Source of the DNA: JAEZBP01 sp963832725
GTDB taxonomy: Bacteria; Myxococcota_A; Polyangia; Polyangiales; Sandaracinaceae
Reading direction: 5' to 3'
DNA: 64,000 nucleotides
Assembly (NCBI GenBank): GCA_963832725.1
Contig: CAWHVG010000005.1
Span: 310,001-374,000, forward strand
Numbering within the stretch: the first letter of the stretch is position 1; each line of letters opens with the position of its first letter. Below are positions 48,501 to 57,721 of this stretch, in pieces. The notes under the pieces are model-generated. The model saw nothing but the letters and a program-made list of their open reading frames with translations, was not told the DNA's origin and searched no databases. The position numbers and the translations under genes were made by a program.

Positions 48501-50603
48501 TCAGGCTCTTCGCTCGAGATGCTTTCGCAGCGTGCGGACGAGGAGCCCCCGCTCGACCGGCTTCGTCAGGTAGTCCGTGCAGCCCGCCTCCATCGCGCGC
48601 TCGCGGTCCTCCCCCGACGCATGAGCCGTCAGCGCGATCACCGGGATGTGCTCGATCTCCGGGATGCCCTTGATCTGCTTGGTGGCCGACCATCCATCGA
48701 GGCGGGGCAGCGAGAGATCCATCAGGATGATGTCCGGGCGCTCGCGCCGAGCGATTTCCACCCCGTGCTCGCCGTTCTCCGCCTCCATGAGGTCTGCGAC
48801 GCCAGCCAGGTAGCGACGGACGATGTCACGGTTCTGCGGGACGTCCTCCACGTAGAGGACCCGTGGCAGAGACGCGGCGCGTACGGCGCGCCGGCGCGTC
48901 ACGTGACGTTTGGCTTCGTCCACCACCTGCTCGACGGAGCGACCGTTCTTCTGGATGATCCGTGCGAACGCCTCGCGTAGGTGAGCTCGCTCGGCGTCGG
49001 TCAGCTCCTTGCCCGTGAGCACGACCACCGGGAAGTCGTGGCCCGCCGAACGCGCGCGCTCCAGCACTTCGAAGCCATCCGTCCCCGGCATCATCAGATC
49101 GAGGATCATCAGCGCCGGCGGCGCGACGCGAACGCGTAGCAGCGCGTCGTCTCCGTCCTTCGCCTCGGCCACCGTGAAGCCCTCGGCCGCCAAGCGACGG
49201 GACACCATCTCGCGGGTCGGACCGTCGTCGTCCACGACGAGAACCTCCCCCGCCGACGGCGAGATCGCGCTCGTGATGACCGACACCAGCCGGTCCGGCT
49301 CGACCGGCTTCACGAGGTACTCGAACGCGCCGAGGGAGAAGCCCTTTCCGCGCTCTTCCTCGACCGAGAGGATCACCACCGGCAGGTGCCGCAGCGATTC
49401 ATCGGTCTTGATGGAGGAGAGAACCGACCAGCCGTCGAGCTTCGGCAGGCGGATGTCCAGGATGACCACGTCCGGCCGATCGGCTCGCATCATCGCGAGC
49501 GCCTCGGCGCCGTCGCCGGCGACGACGACGTGCATCCCGTCCTCTTCGAGGCGCGAGCGGAGGAGCTGCTGGATCATCGGATCGTCGTCCACGACCAGCA
49601 CGTGCGCGTTGCGGTCGACCAGCCCCTCGCCGATCGGGTCGGAGCTCTTGCGGGCACGCTCCGGCGCAGGAGCCTCCCCTCCTTCGACGATGTCCGGAAT
49701 GGTCACCGTGAACGTCGTCCCGCGCCCGAGCCTGCTCGCGACATCCACGCGGCCACCCAGCACGCGGGACAGCTCGCGAACGATCGCCAGCCCGAGCCCC
49801 GTGCCGCCCTTGGTGCGCGTGAAGGAGCCGTCGACCTGTCGGAACTTCTCGAAGATGTTCCGGAGCTGCTCCTGTGGGATCCCGACGCCCGTGTCCTCCA
49901 CGACGATCTCGAGATCCTTGCCGATGGCCCGCGCCTTGGCGGTGATCTCGCCGAGCTCGGTGAACTTCGCCGCGTTCGAGAGGAGGTTCAGGAGGATCTG
50001 CCGGATCTTCAGCCCGTCCGTGAAGACGGCCCTCGCCGCCTCGTCGACGTCCGGCCGAAGTTCGACCTCCTTGCCCTTGATCATCTCCCGCACGGTGGCG
50101 GTGCACTCGTCGAAGACGCTGGCGAGGTCGACGCGCTCCTGCACCACGTACACCTGCCCGCTCTCGATCTTGGAGAGGTCCAGGATGTCGTTGATCAGGG
50201 CGAGCAGGGTCTTGGCGTTCTTGCGGATCGTGGTCAGGTCGCGGCGGCCGTGCCCGGTCAGGCGGTCGCCTTCCTCACGCGACAGAAGATCGCAGTAGCC
50301 GATGATCCCGTTCAGCGGCGTGCGGATCTCGTGGCTGAAATTGGCGAGGAACTCGCTCTTGAGCTGAGCGGCCTCTTCGACCTCACGTGCGCGCGCTTCG
50401 GCCAGTTTCTTGGCCTTCGCCAGGTCCGCTGCGAGGCGGTCGAGGTCCTCGTTCTGCTGTCGGATCAGCTCCATTTGGAGCGCGCGCTGCTGGTAGCTGG
50501 CCAGCGCGCGCGTCGCGAGGCGCTTCTGCTTCGACAGCTCCGCGCGCAGCTTCTCATTCGCGGCCTCGAGCTCCGCGACCCGATCCACTTCCGAACCGCT
50601 CAT
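48501..50603 (-). CDS. Hybrid histidine kinase with three receiver domains
   Basis: 700 residues, cytosolic. An N-terminal coiled coil (1-75) leads to the dimerisation domain with H-box FSHEIRTPLNG (about 87). The ATPase domain has NLLSNAAKF (N box), DTGVGIP (G1) and GTGLGLAIV (G2). Then come receiver 1 (about 325-445, VVILDIRLPKLDGW), receiver 2 (450-570, LMILDLMMPGTDGF) and receiver 3 (580-700, IILMDLSLPRLDGW). All three have the phosphoacceptor Asp. Receiver 2 has a Lys in an unusual IIQKNG context. There is no input domain of its own: the FIST protein, whose stop overlaps its ATG, is the likely sensor. Confidence 0.92.
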   Translation of the reverse strand: MSGSEVDRVAELEAANEKLRAELSKQKRLATRALASYQQRALQMELIRQQNEDLDRLAADLAKAKKLAEARAREVEEAAQLKSEFLANFSHEIRTPLNGIIGYCDLLSREEGDRLTGHGRRDLTTIRKNAKTLLALINDILDLSKIESGQVYVVQERVDLASVFDECTATVREMIKGKEVELRPDVDEAARAVFTDGLKIRQILLNLLSNAAKFTELGEITAKARAIGKDLEIVVEDTGVGIPQEQLRNIFEKFRQVDGSFTRTKGGTGLGLAIVRELSRVLGGRVDVASRLGRGTTFTVTIPDIVEGGEAPAPERARKSSDPIGEGLVDRNAHVLVVDDDPMIQQLLRSRLEEDGMHVVVAGDGAEALAMMRADRPDVVILDIRLPKLDGWSVLSSIKTDESLRHLPVVILSVEEERGKGFSLGAFEYLVKPVEPDRLVSVITSAISPSAGEVLVVDDDGPTREMVSRRLAAEGFTVAEAKDGDDALLRVRVAPPALMILDLMMPGTDGFEVLERARSAGHDFPVVVLTGKELTDAERAHLREAFARIIQKNGRSVEQVVDEAKRHVTRRRAVRAASLPRVLYVEDVPQNRDIVRRYLAGVADLMEAENGEHGVEIARRERPDIILMDLSLPRLDGWSATKQIKGIPEIEHIPVIALTAHASGEDRERAMEAGCTDYLTKPVERGLLVRTLRKHLERRA

Positions 50604-51764
50604 TCGTCGGAGCCGAACACGAGCGCGGTCAGCGTCGTGTTGATGTGGAAGCCGCAGTAGATCTCGAAGTGGACGTTGAACCCGGCCGAAGCCGGCGCCG
50701 CCTCGAACGCCGTGGAGAGGCGCTCGACGCTGCCGTCCGCGAACGCCAGCGCTTGCCGGCCGCCGCAGTGGAAGAGAAGCGCCGCTTGCGGATTCTTTAC
50801 GCGGCGCGGCACCTCCTCGGCGAAGAAGTGGCGCATCATGTCGGGCATGTCGCCGATCTGCATCAGCTCGTAGCTCGAGTCCTCCTCGAGCAGGTTGGCG
50901 AAGAGGATCGAGCCGTCGGGAAGCGGCTTCCACGGCGCACGCATGAAGTGCTCGCGTCCGACCTTGAGCGCGAGCGGCTGGCGACTGAATCCGTTCGGGA
51001 GGCCGAACTCCAGCTGATCGACCGGGACGCCGATCACCTCGGAGTAGCGCTCCGCGGCCGGCTTGCCGTCGATCTCGAGCGCGCGGTTGCCTTCGTCCGA
51101 GACGCGCGTGATGGTCATCGTCTGGCCGGTCGGCGTATAGGCGTGATGGCGCAGCGCGGCGAACGGGGCATCGGTCTTGAACAGGGCGACCGCGACGCAA
51201 TCGTCGGCGACCTCGCCGTCCACGTGGATGCGGCAGAACTGCTTGGCCGGGTCCATCTCGGCGTCGCCGACGCCGCCTCCGACGAGAAGAATGCCCTGGT
51301 TCTTGTCCAGGGCACCCATCAGGAGCTCTTCCTTCTTGTATCGGTAGCCATCGTCGATCACGAGGCCGACGTGTCGGGTGGTGTCGAGGTCCCGCGCGTC
51401 CACGCCGAGCTCCTCGCAGGCGTTGCGCATCGCCGACGCGCCCGCTCGAAGCGCGTCGTCGGTGAGGCCGCGGCCGAGACCGAGCCCCACCTCGAAGTCG
51501 CCCTCGAGCACGCCGAGCACCGCGCCCCCGAAGTGCACGCCCGATTCGATCGATCGCGCCGCCGCTGGTCGCGCCGATGAGCCGTGTCTCCTTCGGGAGC
51601 CGCTCGCGGACGGCCGCGTTGACCGCAGCCTGGTCCGCGTTGGGTGGGACGAAGAGCGTCGCCAGCTTGGGTGAGCCTCCGCTCACCTGTTCGACGAGGT
51701 GGTCCGCGAGGTCGGCGGGATTGGTGCGGTCACTGTGGGCGGACCGCAGAGCTACTTTTGCCAT
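50600..51764 (-). CDS. FIST-domain sensory protein (frame break)
   Basis: About 388 residues with FIST N and FIST C domains, which are thought to bind small ligands such as amino acids and signal to kinases. The N-terminal strand pattern LATLFVPPNADQAAV and ETRLIGATSGGAI is typical, and the C-terminal half has FFAEEVPRRVKNPQAALLFH and GFNVHFEIYCGFHINTTLTA. The frame changes at about 51545, between ...ATSGGAIDRIG and VHFGGAVLGVLEG, inside FIST N; the family reads straight through, so a sequence error is likely. Its stop overlaps the kinase ATG by 4 nt. GGAGAG precedes the ATG at 51764. Confidence 0.82.
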
Positions 51765-51863
51765 CAGCTCTCTCCACTGCCCCCCAGTGAGGGGTCGAGC
51801 GTACCTGTGTGGTTCGAACCTGGAAAGGGGAAATCCTGCGAGCGCGCGGATGGATCCGAAACC

Positions 51864-53762
51864 TCAGCGGTCATGGTCGTAGTCGTGGTCATGGTCATGG
51901 CCATGATTGCCATCTCCGTGGCCATGATCGTGGTGGGATTCGTATCCATAGTCGTCGACGTGGGGTCCACCCGGCTCGTGGACGGGGCCGTCGAAGCCGC
52001 TCTCGGGATGGCTCGTATGACACGAGTCGGTGCACTGCTGGAACGAGTCGACGCCGCCGCCCACGTACATGCTCTGGATTGGGCCGAACTCCTCGACGTG
52101 GCTGTCGGGGTACGAAGTGTGGCAGCTCATGCAGGCGGCGAGGCTGGTGCGCTGGATGCCGTCCTCCGAGAGGTGGCAGGTCGAGCACTCCTCGGTCGGG
52201 CGATCGAAGCGGTCCGAGCGCGAGTGGATGAAGTGCGTGCGCACGAAGACCGGGCCCTCGAGCTCGAACGAGAGCGGGACGTGGCAGCCGGTGCACGCCG
52301 AGCGATCGGCGTTGCCGTGCAGCACGCGGGTGAGTGAGCCGCCGTCGGTGTGGCAGCTGTTGCAGTGCCCGGTCGTCAGGTGGGCCTCGGTCGGCTCGCT
52401 CGAGCCGATCTGCAGCTCGACCGTCGACGTGTGCGGGATGTCTTCGCCGAAGTACACGCGGCGCCCCTTCATCGTGACCTTGTACGTCCCGGGCTCCGCG
52501 TTCTCCGGGATGTGGAAGGTGACGGTGTCCGGGTTGGGCTGGAACCACGCGGCGTGCGTGGGATTGAACGCGCCCCCGAAGAGGGTGGGCCCGGGCGGGA
52601 AGAGCGCGGCTTCGGAGTAGACGCCATCGCGCTCGGGCGTCCCGACCAGCTGCGTCGGGCTCGCGAGGAAGAGGCCGAGGTCCGCGACGGTGCGGATCGG
52701 CTGCACGTCCTGCATGGGGCCGACGATCTGCATGGCCATGTTCCGCTCGCGGTGCTTGCGGCGGTAGTACGTCGTCGTCGGGTCGAAGAACGCGTTGTAG
52801 TAGGTGATGCCGGAGGTATCGATGCCGAAGGCCACGGAGGCGTAGCTCGGCATGGAACCGACCGGGTGCAGGCGGTTTCCGCTGCCATCCTGCAGCGTGA
52901 CGCGGAAGGTGATGTCGTCGCCCGGCATGTAGTAGCCATCCGGGCCGGGGGGCGTCTCGGCGTCGAGCGCGATGCGGAAGCCGTAGTCGAACTCGGGCTC
53001 GTCGACCTGCTCGACGGGGATCTCCCAGGGCGCGCCGCGGCGCGCGCTCCAGAAGACACGGAGCGCGGTCGTATCGGGCTCGATGCGGAAGGTCTGACCG
53101 GGTCGCTCGGTGTTGCGGATCTCGATCAGCGCTTCTTCGGTGAAGTGCGTCGCCCCGCTGCAATCGCTCGGGGTCGCGCAGTCGTGCGCCCACTGGATGC
53201 CGCGCAGCCGGCGGATGAAGAAGTCGTCGCTCGGGCGGCGAACGTTGTCACTGCCCAGCCGCACCAGGATCGGGCGCGAGGTGATGTTCCCGCCGGAGTC
53301 GACCTGCCAGACGGCCATCACGCTCGGCGCCTCCATCCACCTCGCCTGACGGTAGAAGCGCCGGTCGGTGGAGGTTCCGTCGGGGTTCGGCATCAGCACG
53401 GGCTCGTGCTCGATGTACTCCAAGCCGTGCCAGTCGAGCGAAGCGAAGTCGCTGCTCGCCTGCAGGGTGTCGAGCAAGGGCTCGTCGGTGGAGAGATCCA
53501 CCGACGCCCGCACGTCGACCTGATTCAGGAAGAACGTCTGCCCGCTCCGGACGCGAAGCGGCGTGCCGACGGCGTTGTCGACGTCGATGGCCAACCCGAC
53601 GGGCGTGTCCACCGTCGTCGGTTGGTCCGTCGTGAATGGGGTGAACGTGAGAGGCGCCTGCTGGGCGCCCACATCCTCGGCCGATTGCATCGCGCATCCC
53701 GCCATCGCGAGCGCAATCGGAATCAGCAGCAAACTGGTCGGACCAACCTTACGTGTCGCCAT
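51864..53762 (-). CDS. Multiheme c-type cytochrome lipoprotein (OmcA/MtrC-like) with His-rich tail
   Basis: 632 residues. Lipobox ALAMAGC at about residues 16-22; GGAGG lies 5 nt before the ATG. Residues 30-500 are beta-rich domains like those of OmcA/MtrC-type surface cytochromes. Heme-binding motifs cluster at about 500-605: CNSCH, CTGCH, CSTCH, CMSCH and CTDSCH, the last a CX3CH variant. These would carry electrons at the cell surface. The last 25 residues are a His/Asp tail (SHHDHGHGDGNHGHDHDHD) that should bind metal ions. No porin or periplasmic partner cytochrome lies nearby. The upstream region has two AT-rich dyads. Confidence 0.82.
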   Translation of the reverse strand: MATRKVGPTSLLLIPIALAMAGCAMQSAEDVGAQQAPLTFTPFTTDQPTTVDTPVGLAIDVDNAVGTPLRVRSGQTFFLNQVDVRASVDLSTDEPLLDTLQASSDFASLDWHGLEYIEHEPVLMPNPDGTSTDRRFYRQARWMEAPSVMAVWQVDSGGNITSRPILVRLGSDNVRRPSDDFFIRRLRGIQWAHDCATPSDCSGATHFTEEALIEIRNTERPGQTFRIEPDTTALRVFWSARRGAPWEIPVEQVDEPEFDYGFRIALDAETPPGPDGYYMPGDDITFRVTLQDGSGNRLHPVGSMPSYASVAFGIDTSGITYYNAFFDPTTTYYRRKHRERNMAMQIVGPMQDVQPIRTVADLGLFLASPTQLVGTPERDGVYSEAALFPPGPTLFGGAFNPTHAAWFQPNPDTVTFHIPENAEPGTYKVTMKGRRVYFGEDIPHTSTVELQIGSSEPTEAHLTTGHCNSCHTDGGSLTRVLHGNADRSACTGCHVPLSFELEGPVFVRTHFIHSRSDRFDRPTEECSTCHLSEDGIQRTSLAACMSCHTSYPDSHVEEFGPIQSMYVGGGVDSFQQCTDSCHTSHPESGFDGPVHEPGGPHVDDYGYESHHDHGHGDGNHGHDHDHDYDHDR

Positions 53763-53932
53763 CGGAGCCTCCGCAAGTGGTACTGGCAATTTTCGCGCCT
53801 CATCGTACGGGCCACGATCGGGCCGAATTCGTGGGCGGCGACCCAACAGGTGATGCTGCATATGAAGCAGGTGTTGGAAAACGAGCACCAACAGTCGAGA
53901 GAGATTGGCTCAACCAAACCCGGTCTCTCAGC

Positions 53933-53958
53933 AATTCCTACAGGCGGCTGTAAGAATT
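53933..53958. promoter_or_regulatory. 11-bp dyad upstream of the cytochrome gene (site 1)
   Basis: AATTCCTACAG-GCGG-CTGTAAGAATT; one mismatch between arms. The arms share TCCTAC/GTARGA with site 2 and with the dyads upstream of the prenyltransferase gene. Confidence 0.5.
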
Positions 53959-53993
53959 CCTGAAGGCGATGCCGTGGCCACGAGCTGACGACA

Positions 53994-54019
53994 ATTTCTT
54001 ACACGTGGCTGTAGGAAAT
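53994..54019. promoter_or_regulatory. 10-bp dyad upstream of the cytochrome gene (site 2)
   Basis: ATTTCTTACA-CGTGGC-TGTAGGAAAT; one mismatch. Its centre is about 61 bp (six helical turns) from the centre of site 1, so both would face the same side of the DNA. Confidence 0.5.
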
Positions 54020-54194
54020 CCTAACCTCCCACTCGAGCGGGAGGATGGGGTGCCGTTCGCTGGGGTCCGCCGCGTCTCGTCCAATCCGTCGCCCGCGACC
54101 CCCAATCGCGCCGCCGAACGGCCGACCCGAGCGAGCCGCTTTCGGGGGCGGCGCCGAGGCGTGCTGCTAGAGTTCCGCCGATCGGAGACAGAGC

Positions 54195-55007
54195 GTGGAC
54201 CGCGACGCACCCATCGGCGTGTTCGACTCCGGCCTCGGCGGCCTGACGGTGGCGCGCGCCATCCGCGCGCACTTGCCCGACGAGCGGCTGGTCTACCTCG
54301 GCGACACCGCCCGCGTGCCCTACGGGACGCGCAGCCCGCACACGGTCGTGCGCTACGCGCGGAGCTGCGCCCGCCACCTGGCCAAGCACGACATCAAGCT
54401 GCTCGTCGTCGCCTGCAACACGGTCAGCGCGGTGGCGTTGCCGATGCTCCGGGTCGAGCTCGACATCCCGGTGCTCGGCGTCATCGAGCCCGGTGCGCGA
54501 GCGGGCGTGAAAGCCAGTCACGGCGGGAGAGTCGGCGTGATCGCGACGGCAGGAACGGTCGCCTCCGGCGCCTATCTGCAGGCCATCGCCAGCGTCAGCA
54601 CGCGCGCCGAAGCGCGGCAGCTCGCGGCGCCGCTCCTGGTCCCGCTGGTCGAGGAGGGCTGGCTGGATGGCGAGGTACCGACGCTGGTCGTGCGCCGCTA
54701 CCTCGAGCCGCTGGTCGAGGCCGGCATCGACGCGCTGGTCCTCGGCTGCACGCACTATCCACTTCTCGCGCCAATCCTCCGCGAGGAGGCCGAGCGCATG
54801 GCCGGGCGTCCGATTCCGGTCGTGGACAGCGCCGAGGCGACCGCCCACGAGCTGGCGGAGCTGCTGCGCGACCGCGAGCTCCGCAGCGCCGGTCCGGGCG
54901 GCCTCTCCATGATGGTCACGGATCTGCCGGGTCGCTTCGCCGAGGTCGCCGCCCGCTTCCTCGGTCACGACGTCGAGGGGCTGGACGTCACCGCCATCGA
55001 CCTCTGA
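54195..55007 (+). CDS. murI: Glutamate racemase
   Basis: 270 residues, full length. It converts L- to D-glutamate for peptidoglycan. IGVFDSGLGGLTV starts the fold, LGDTARVPYG and VVACNTVSA follow, and VLGCTHYPLL is near 190. The two Cys (in ACNT and GCTH) are the acid/base pair. The GTG start at 54195 gives VDRDAPIGVFDSG, the normal N-terminus. Single gene; the next gene converges 187 nt away. Confidence 0.95.
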   Translation: MDRDAPIGVFDSGLGGLTVARAIRAHLPDERLVYLGDTARVPYGTRSPHTVVRYARSCARHLAKHDIKLLVVACNTVSAVALPMLRVELDIPVLGVIEPGARAGVKASHGGRVGVIATAGTVASGAYLQAIASVSTRAEARQLAAPLLVPLVEEGWLDGEVPTLVVRRYLEPLVEAGIDALVLGCTHYPLLAPILREEAERMAGRPIPVVDSAEATAHELAELLRDRELRSAGPGGLSMMVTDLPGRFAEVAARFLGHDVEGLDVTAIDL

Positions 55008-55194
55008 TCGGCGCGAGAGCGGATGGTACGCTCCCCCGGGCCCGCTCGAGGAAGTGGCGCCGCTGGCGGTGCGAAACGACAGGCTCTACATCCTCGGGCG
55101 ATGACCCTCATCATCTCGCGAGCGAGCGCGGGCTGCAGGTGACTCGCCGGTCCGGGCTCTCCTGAAGTCGGAGCTCGAACCGGGCGAGCGTCGG
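55008..55194. other. Gap between murI and the OmpA-like gene
   Basis: 187 bp. One short frame reads VAPLAVRNDRLYILGR before TGA (about 55055-55101) and looks like the end of a protein, but it has no start or upstream part. Possibly a remnant. Confidence 0.3.
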
Positions 55195-55686
55195 TCAGTG
55201 CGTGTCGATGTCGGCGCGGCGGTCCTGGACCCAGCCGCTCTCGTCCTCGCCGCGGGCCTGCTCCTCACCGACCGAGCGGACGTTCACTTCGTCGACTCCC
55301 AGGTTCGTCATGTACTGGCTGACGGCGCGAGCCCGGCGGTCGCCGAGCGCGAGGTTGTACTCCTCGGTGCCCTGCGGGTCGGTCATTCCGGTGACGCGGG
55401 CGCTGGCGTTGCGGTCGCGAAGGCAGGTGGCGTCGCCGTCGAGGGTGTTGCGCGCGCTACCATCGAGCTCGCTCGAGTCGAAGGCGAAGTAGACCGGCGC
55501 CACGGCGCAGGAGGGGCTCGCGTTGTCGCCGCCGGCCGTGGCGGTGCGCGCTCGGGCGTCGTGCATCGAGCCGGTCTGGTGATCGTCGGCCGCCGTCGTC
55601 CGGGTGTTCTGGGTGGCCGTCGAGCCGCACGCGGCCGCCAACGAGAAGGTGGACACGAGGGCCAGCGTGGACGTTCGAAGAGTCAT
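55195..55686 (-). CDS. Pal-like OmpA-family lipoprotein
   Basis: 163 residues. Lipobox SLAAACG near residue 20. The C-terminal OmpA-like domain starts at APVYFAFDSSELD and has GMTDPQGTEEYNLALGDRRA, followed by VSQYMTNLGVDEVNVRSVG. These are the residues that hold peptidoglycan in Pal; the usual TDERGT is TDPQGT. It would link the outer membrane to the wall. GGAGG lies about 10 nt before the ATG. TolB or TolQR genes are not nearby. Confidence 0.85.
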   Translation of the reverse strand: MTLRTSTLALVSTFSLAAACGSTATQNTRTTAADDHQTGSMHDARARTATAGGDNASPSCAVAPVYFAFDSSELDGSARNTLDGDATCLRDRNASARVTGMTDPQGTEEYNLALGDRRARAVSQYMTNLGVDEVNVRSVGEEQARGEDESGWVQDRRADIDTH

Positions 55687-55793
55687 GGTCGTTCTTCCTC
55701 CGGCCGGGCTCGTGCCCGGCGCTTGGTGGAGCCGGCAGAGCAGCCGGCGTGCCAATCGAGCGAATGGGTCGCTCCATCGCGGGCTCCTCGGCT

Positions 55794-55842
55794 CGGGGGC
55801 AGATTGCCCCCGCCGCCCCGCCGTGGGGGGCACGCTGCCCCC
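55794..55842. repeat. Twin hairpins GGGGGCA-N3-TGCCCCC
   Basis: Two copies of the same perfect 7-bp hairpin, centred at about 55803 and 55834 with loops GAT and CGC, just after the response-regulator stop (55851, minus strand). They may stop or protect the operon transcript. No T-run. Confidence 0.5.
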
Positions 55843-55850
55843 GGGGACGC

Positions 55851-56270
55851 TCAGAGGCCCGGGCGCGGCCGGGCGAGCAGGTGCAGGGCGACGGTGCGAA
55901 GGTCGTCGAGGTCGAAGGGCTTGCTGAGCACGTGGGAGACGCCGAGACGCCGGGCCGTGGTGCAGGTGTCGTCGTCGGCGAACGCCGAGACCAGGACCGT
56001 GCGCATCGGCCAGCTCCGGTCGCGCAGCCAGCGGACGAGCTCCAGGCCGCTCATGCCCGGCATCCGGACGTCCGACACCACGAGGTCCGGGTCGCGGCCG
56101 TCGCTGCGGGTCGCCTCCAGCAGGGCCGCGAGCGTGTCGGCATCGCTCACGGCGAGGACGTCGTACCCGTCGCGCCGCAGCGCGCGCGTCATCAGGTAGC
56201 GCATCTCGTCGTCGTCCTCGGCGATCAACACCAACGGCGCGTAGCGCGCCTCTTCTACAGGCTGGGTCAT
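55851..56270 (-). CDS. Single-domain response regulator
   Basis: 139 residues, one receiver domain: LIAEDDDEMR (acid pair), LVVSDVRMPGMSG (phosphoacceptor Asp, about 68), LVSAFADDD (switch Ser) and VLSKPFD (Lys). No output domain. GGAGGT lies 4 nt before the ATG at 56270. It is the third gene of the operon formed by the kinase at 57718 and the NtrC-type regulator at 56330, and may compete for or feed phosphate to them. Confidence 0.88.
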   Translation of the reverse strand: MTQPVEEARYAPLVLIAEDDDEMRYLMTRALRRDGYDVLAVSDADTLAALLEATRSDGRDPDLVVSDVRMPGMSGLELVRWLRDRSWPMRTVLVSAFADDDTCTTARRLGVSHVLSKPFDLDDLRTVALHLLARPRPGL

Positions 56271-56329
56271 CGGTACCTCCGAGCCGGCCCTGCAAGAGGA
56301 GCGTGCCAACGGGAGATGTCGCCAGGCCT

Positions 56330-57721
56330 TCAGTCGTCGTCGAGCCCGTCGCCGCCGCGCCCCCAGCGCTCGAGCTTGCGGTAGAGCGTCTTGCGGTCGA
56401 GCCCGAGGATCTTGGCCGCCTGCCCCCGCCGGCCGCCCACGGCGTCCAATACGCGGAGGACGTAGCGGCGCTCCACCTCCTCGAGGGGGACCAAGGTCTC
56501 GGGGTCGTCCGCCGCCACCAAGACGTCGCGCGCCGGCGCGAAATCCCGCACCCGCGGCGGTAGGTCGTCGACGGTGATCTGCGTCAAGCGCGCCATGGCG
56601 ACCCCGCGCTCGACGCAGTTCACGAGCTCGCGCACGTTGCCCGGCCAGCGGTAGCGCACCAGCATGCGCGCCGCCTCGGGGTCGATGCCGCGCACGTCTT
56701 TGCCCGCCCGCTCCGCCGCCCGCGCCAGCAAGCGGTGTGCGATCAGGAGGACGTCTCCGCCGCGCGATCGGAGCGGCGGCACCTCGAGCTCGAATCACGG
56801 CCAGGCGAAAGTAGAGGTCTTCGCGGAAGCTCCCGCGCTCGACCGCGTCGAGGAGGTCTTTGTTGGTGGCCGCCACGACGCGCGCATCGAAGGGCACCTC
56901 CCGATCACCGCCCACCGGACGAACCGTCGCTCCTGCAGCGCCCGAAGCAGCTTGGCCTGCATCTCCGGCGGCGTCTCGCCGATCTCGTCGAGGAAGAGGG
57001 TCCCGCCATCCGCCTCCAGCAAGAGGCCTCCTCGCGACGCACGCGCGTCGGTGAACGCCCCCTTCACGTGCCCGAAGAGCTCGCCCTCGAGGAGCGAGGC
57101 CGGGACCGCCGCGCAGTTGACGGCGACGAAGGGGCCGTCGCGACGCGACGCGCTGCGGTGGAGCGCACGGGCGACCAGCTCCTTGCCGACGCCCGTCTCG
57201 CCGGTGATGAGCACCGTGGCGTCGGAGCCCGCCACCCGGCCGATGGTCTCGAAGAGGCGCTCCATGGCCGGGCTCTCCCCGACCAGCTCGTCGAGCGCGG
57301 CCGCCCGCGACGCGGCGCCCTCCTCGAGACGCCTCAGCTCGCCTCGCAGTCGCCGCGTCTCCACCGCCCGCATCAGGGCATGCGCGGCCACGTCGAGGTC
57401 GACCGGTTTGCTCAAGAAGTCGTAGGCGCCGGTGCGGAGGGCGGCGACGGCCGTCTCCATCGAGCCGAACGCGGTCAGCACGATGACGGGCAGGTCCGGC
57501 CGCAACGCCCGCGCCCGGGTGCAGAGCTCGAGCCCGCTCAGCGGTCGCATCTGTAGATCGGTGAGCACCGCATCGAATTCCTCCTGCTCGATGCGCGCGA
57601 GCGCGTTCGGCGCGGAGGTCTCGCTCACCACGTCGAAGCCGCGCTTGCCGAGCCCCCGCGCCAGCGTCTGGGCGAGGGCCGCGTCGTCGTCGACCAAGAG
57701 CAGCCGGCCAGCCTCGCTCAC
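56330..57721 (-). CDS. NtrC-family sigma-54 response regulator (two frame breaks)
   Basis: About 463 residues bridged. The receiver is intact (LLLVDDDAAL; AVLTDLQMRPLSG with the Asp; VLTAFGS; LSKPVD). The AAA+ domain has GETGVGKE (Walker A), GAFTDA and GGTLFLDEIG (Walker B). The Fis-type helix-turn-helix is GQAAKILGLDRKTLYRKL. Frames change at about 56920 (before PVGGDREVPFDAR) and about 56798 (before ELEVPPLRSRGGDV), inside the AAA+ domain; the second restores the first, and the family reads straight through. The GTG start overlaps the kinase stop by 4 nt. Unlike the regulator at 33417, its phosphorylation site is complete. Confidence 0.85.

Larger units (their letters stand above)
53763..54194. 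other. Divergent regulatory region cytochrome/murI
   Basis: 432 bp, clearly more AT-rich than the genes. It has a TGTTGG...CCAACA inverted repeat near 53873-53892, CTGC-ATATGAA-GCAG at about 53857-53871, and two long dyads described separately. No gene. Confidence 0.6.

Noticed and set aside
51795..51830. tRNA T-arm-like GGTTCGAACC
   Set aside because: No matching acceptor, anticodon or D arms around it.
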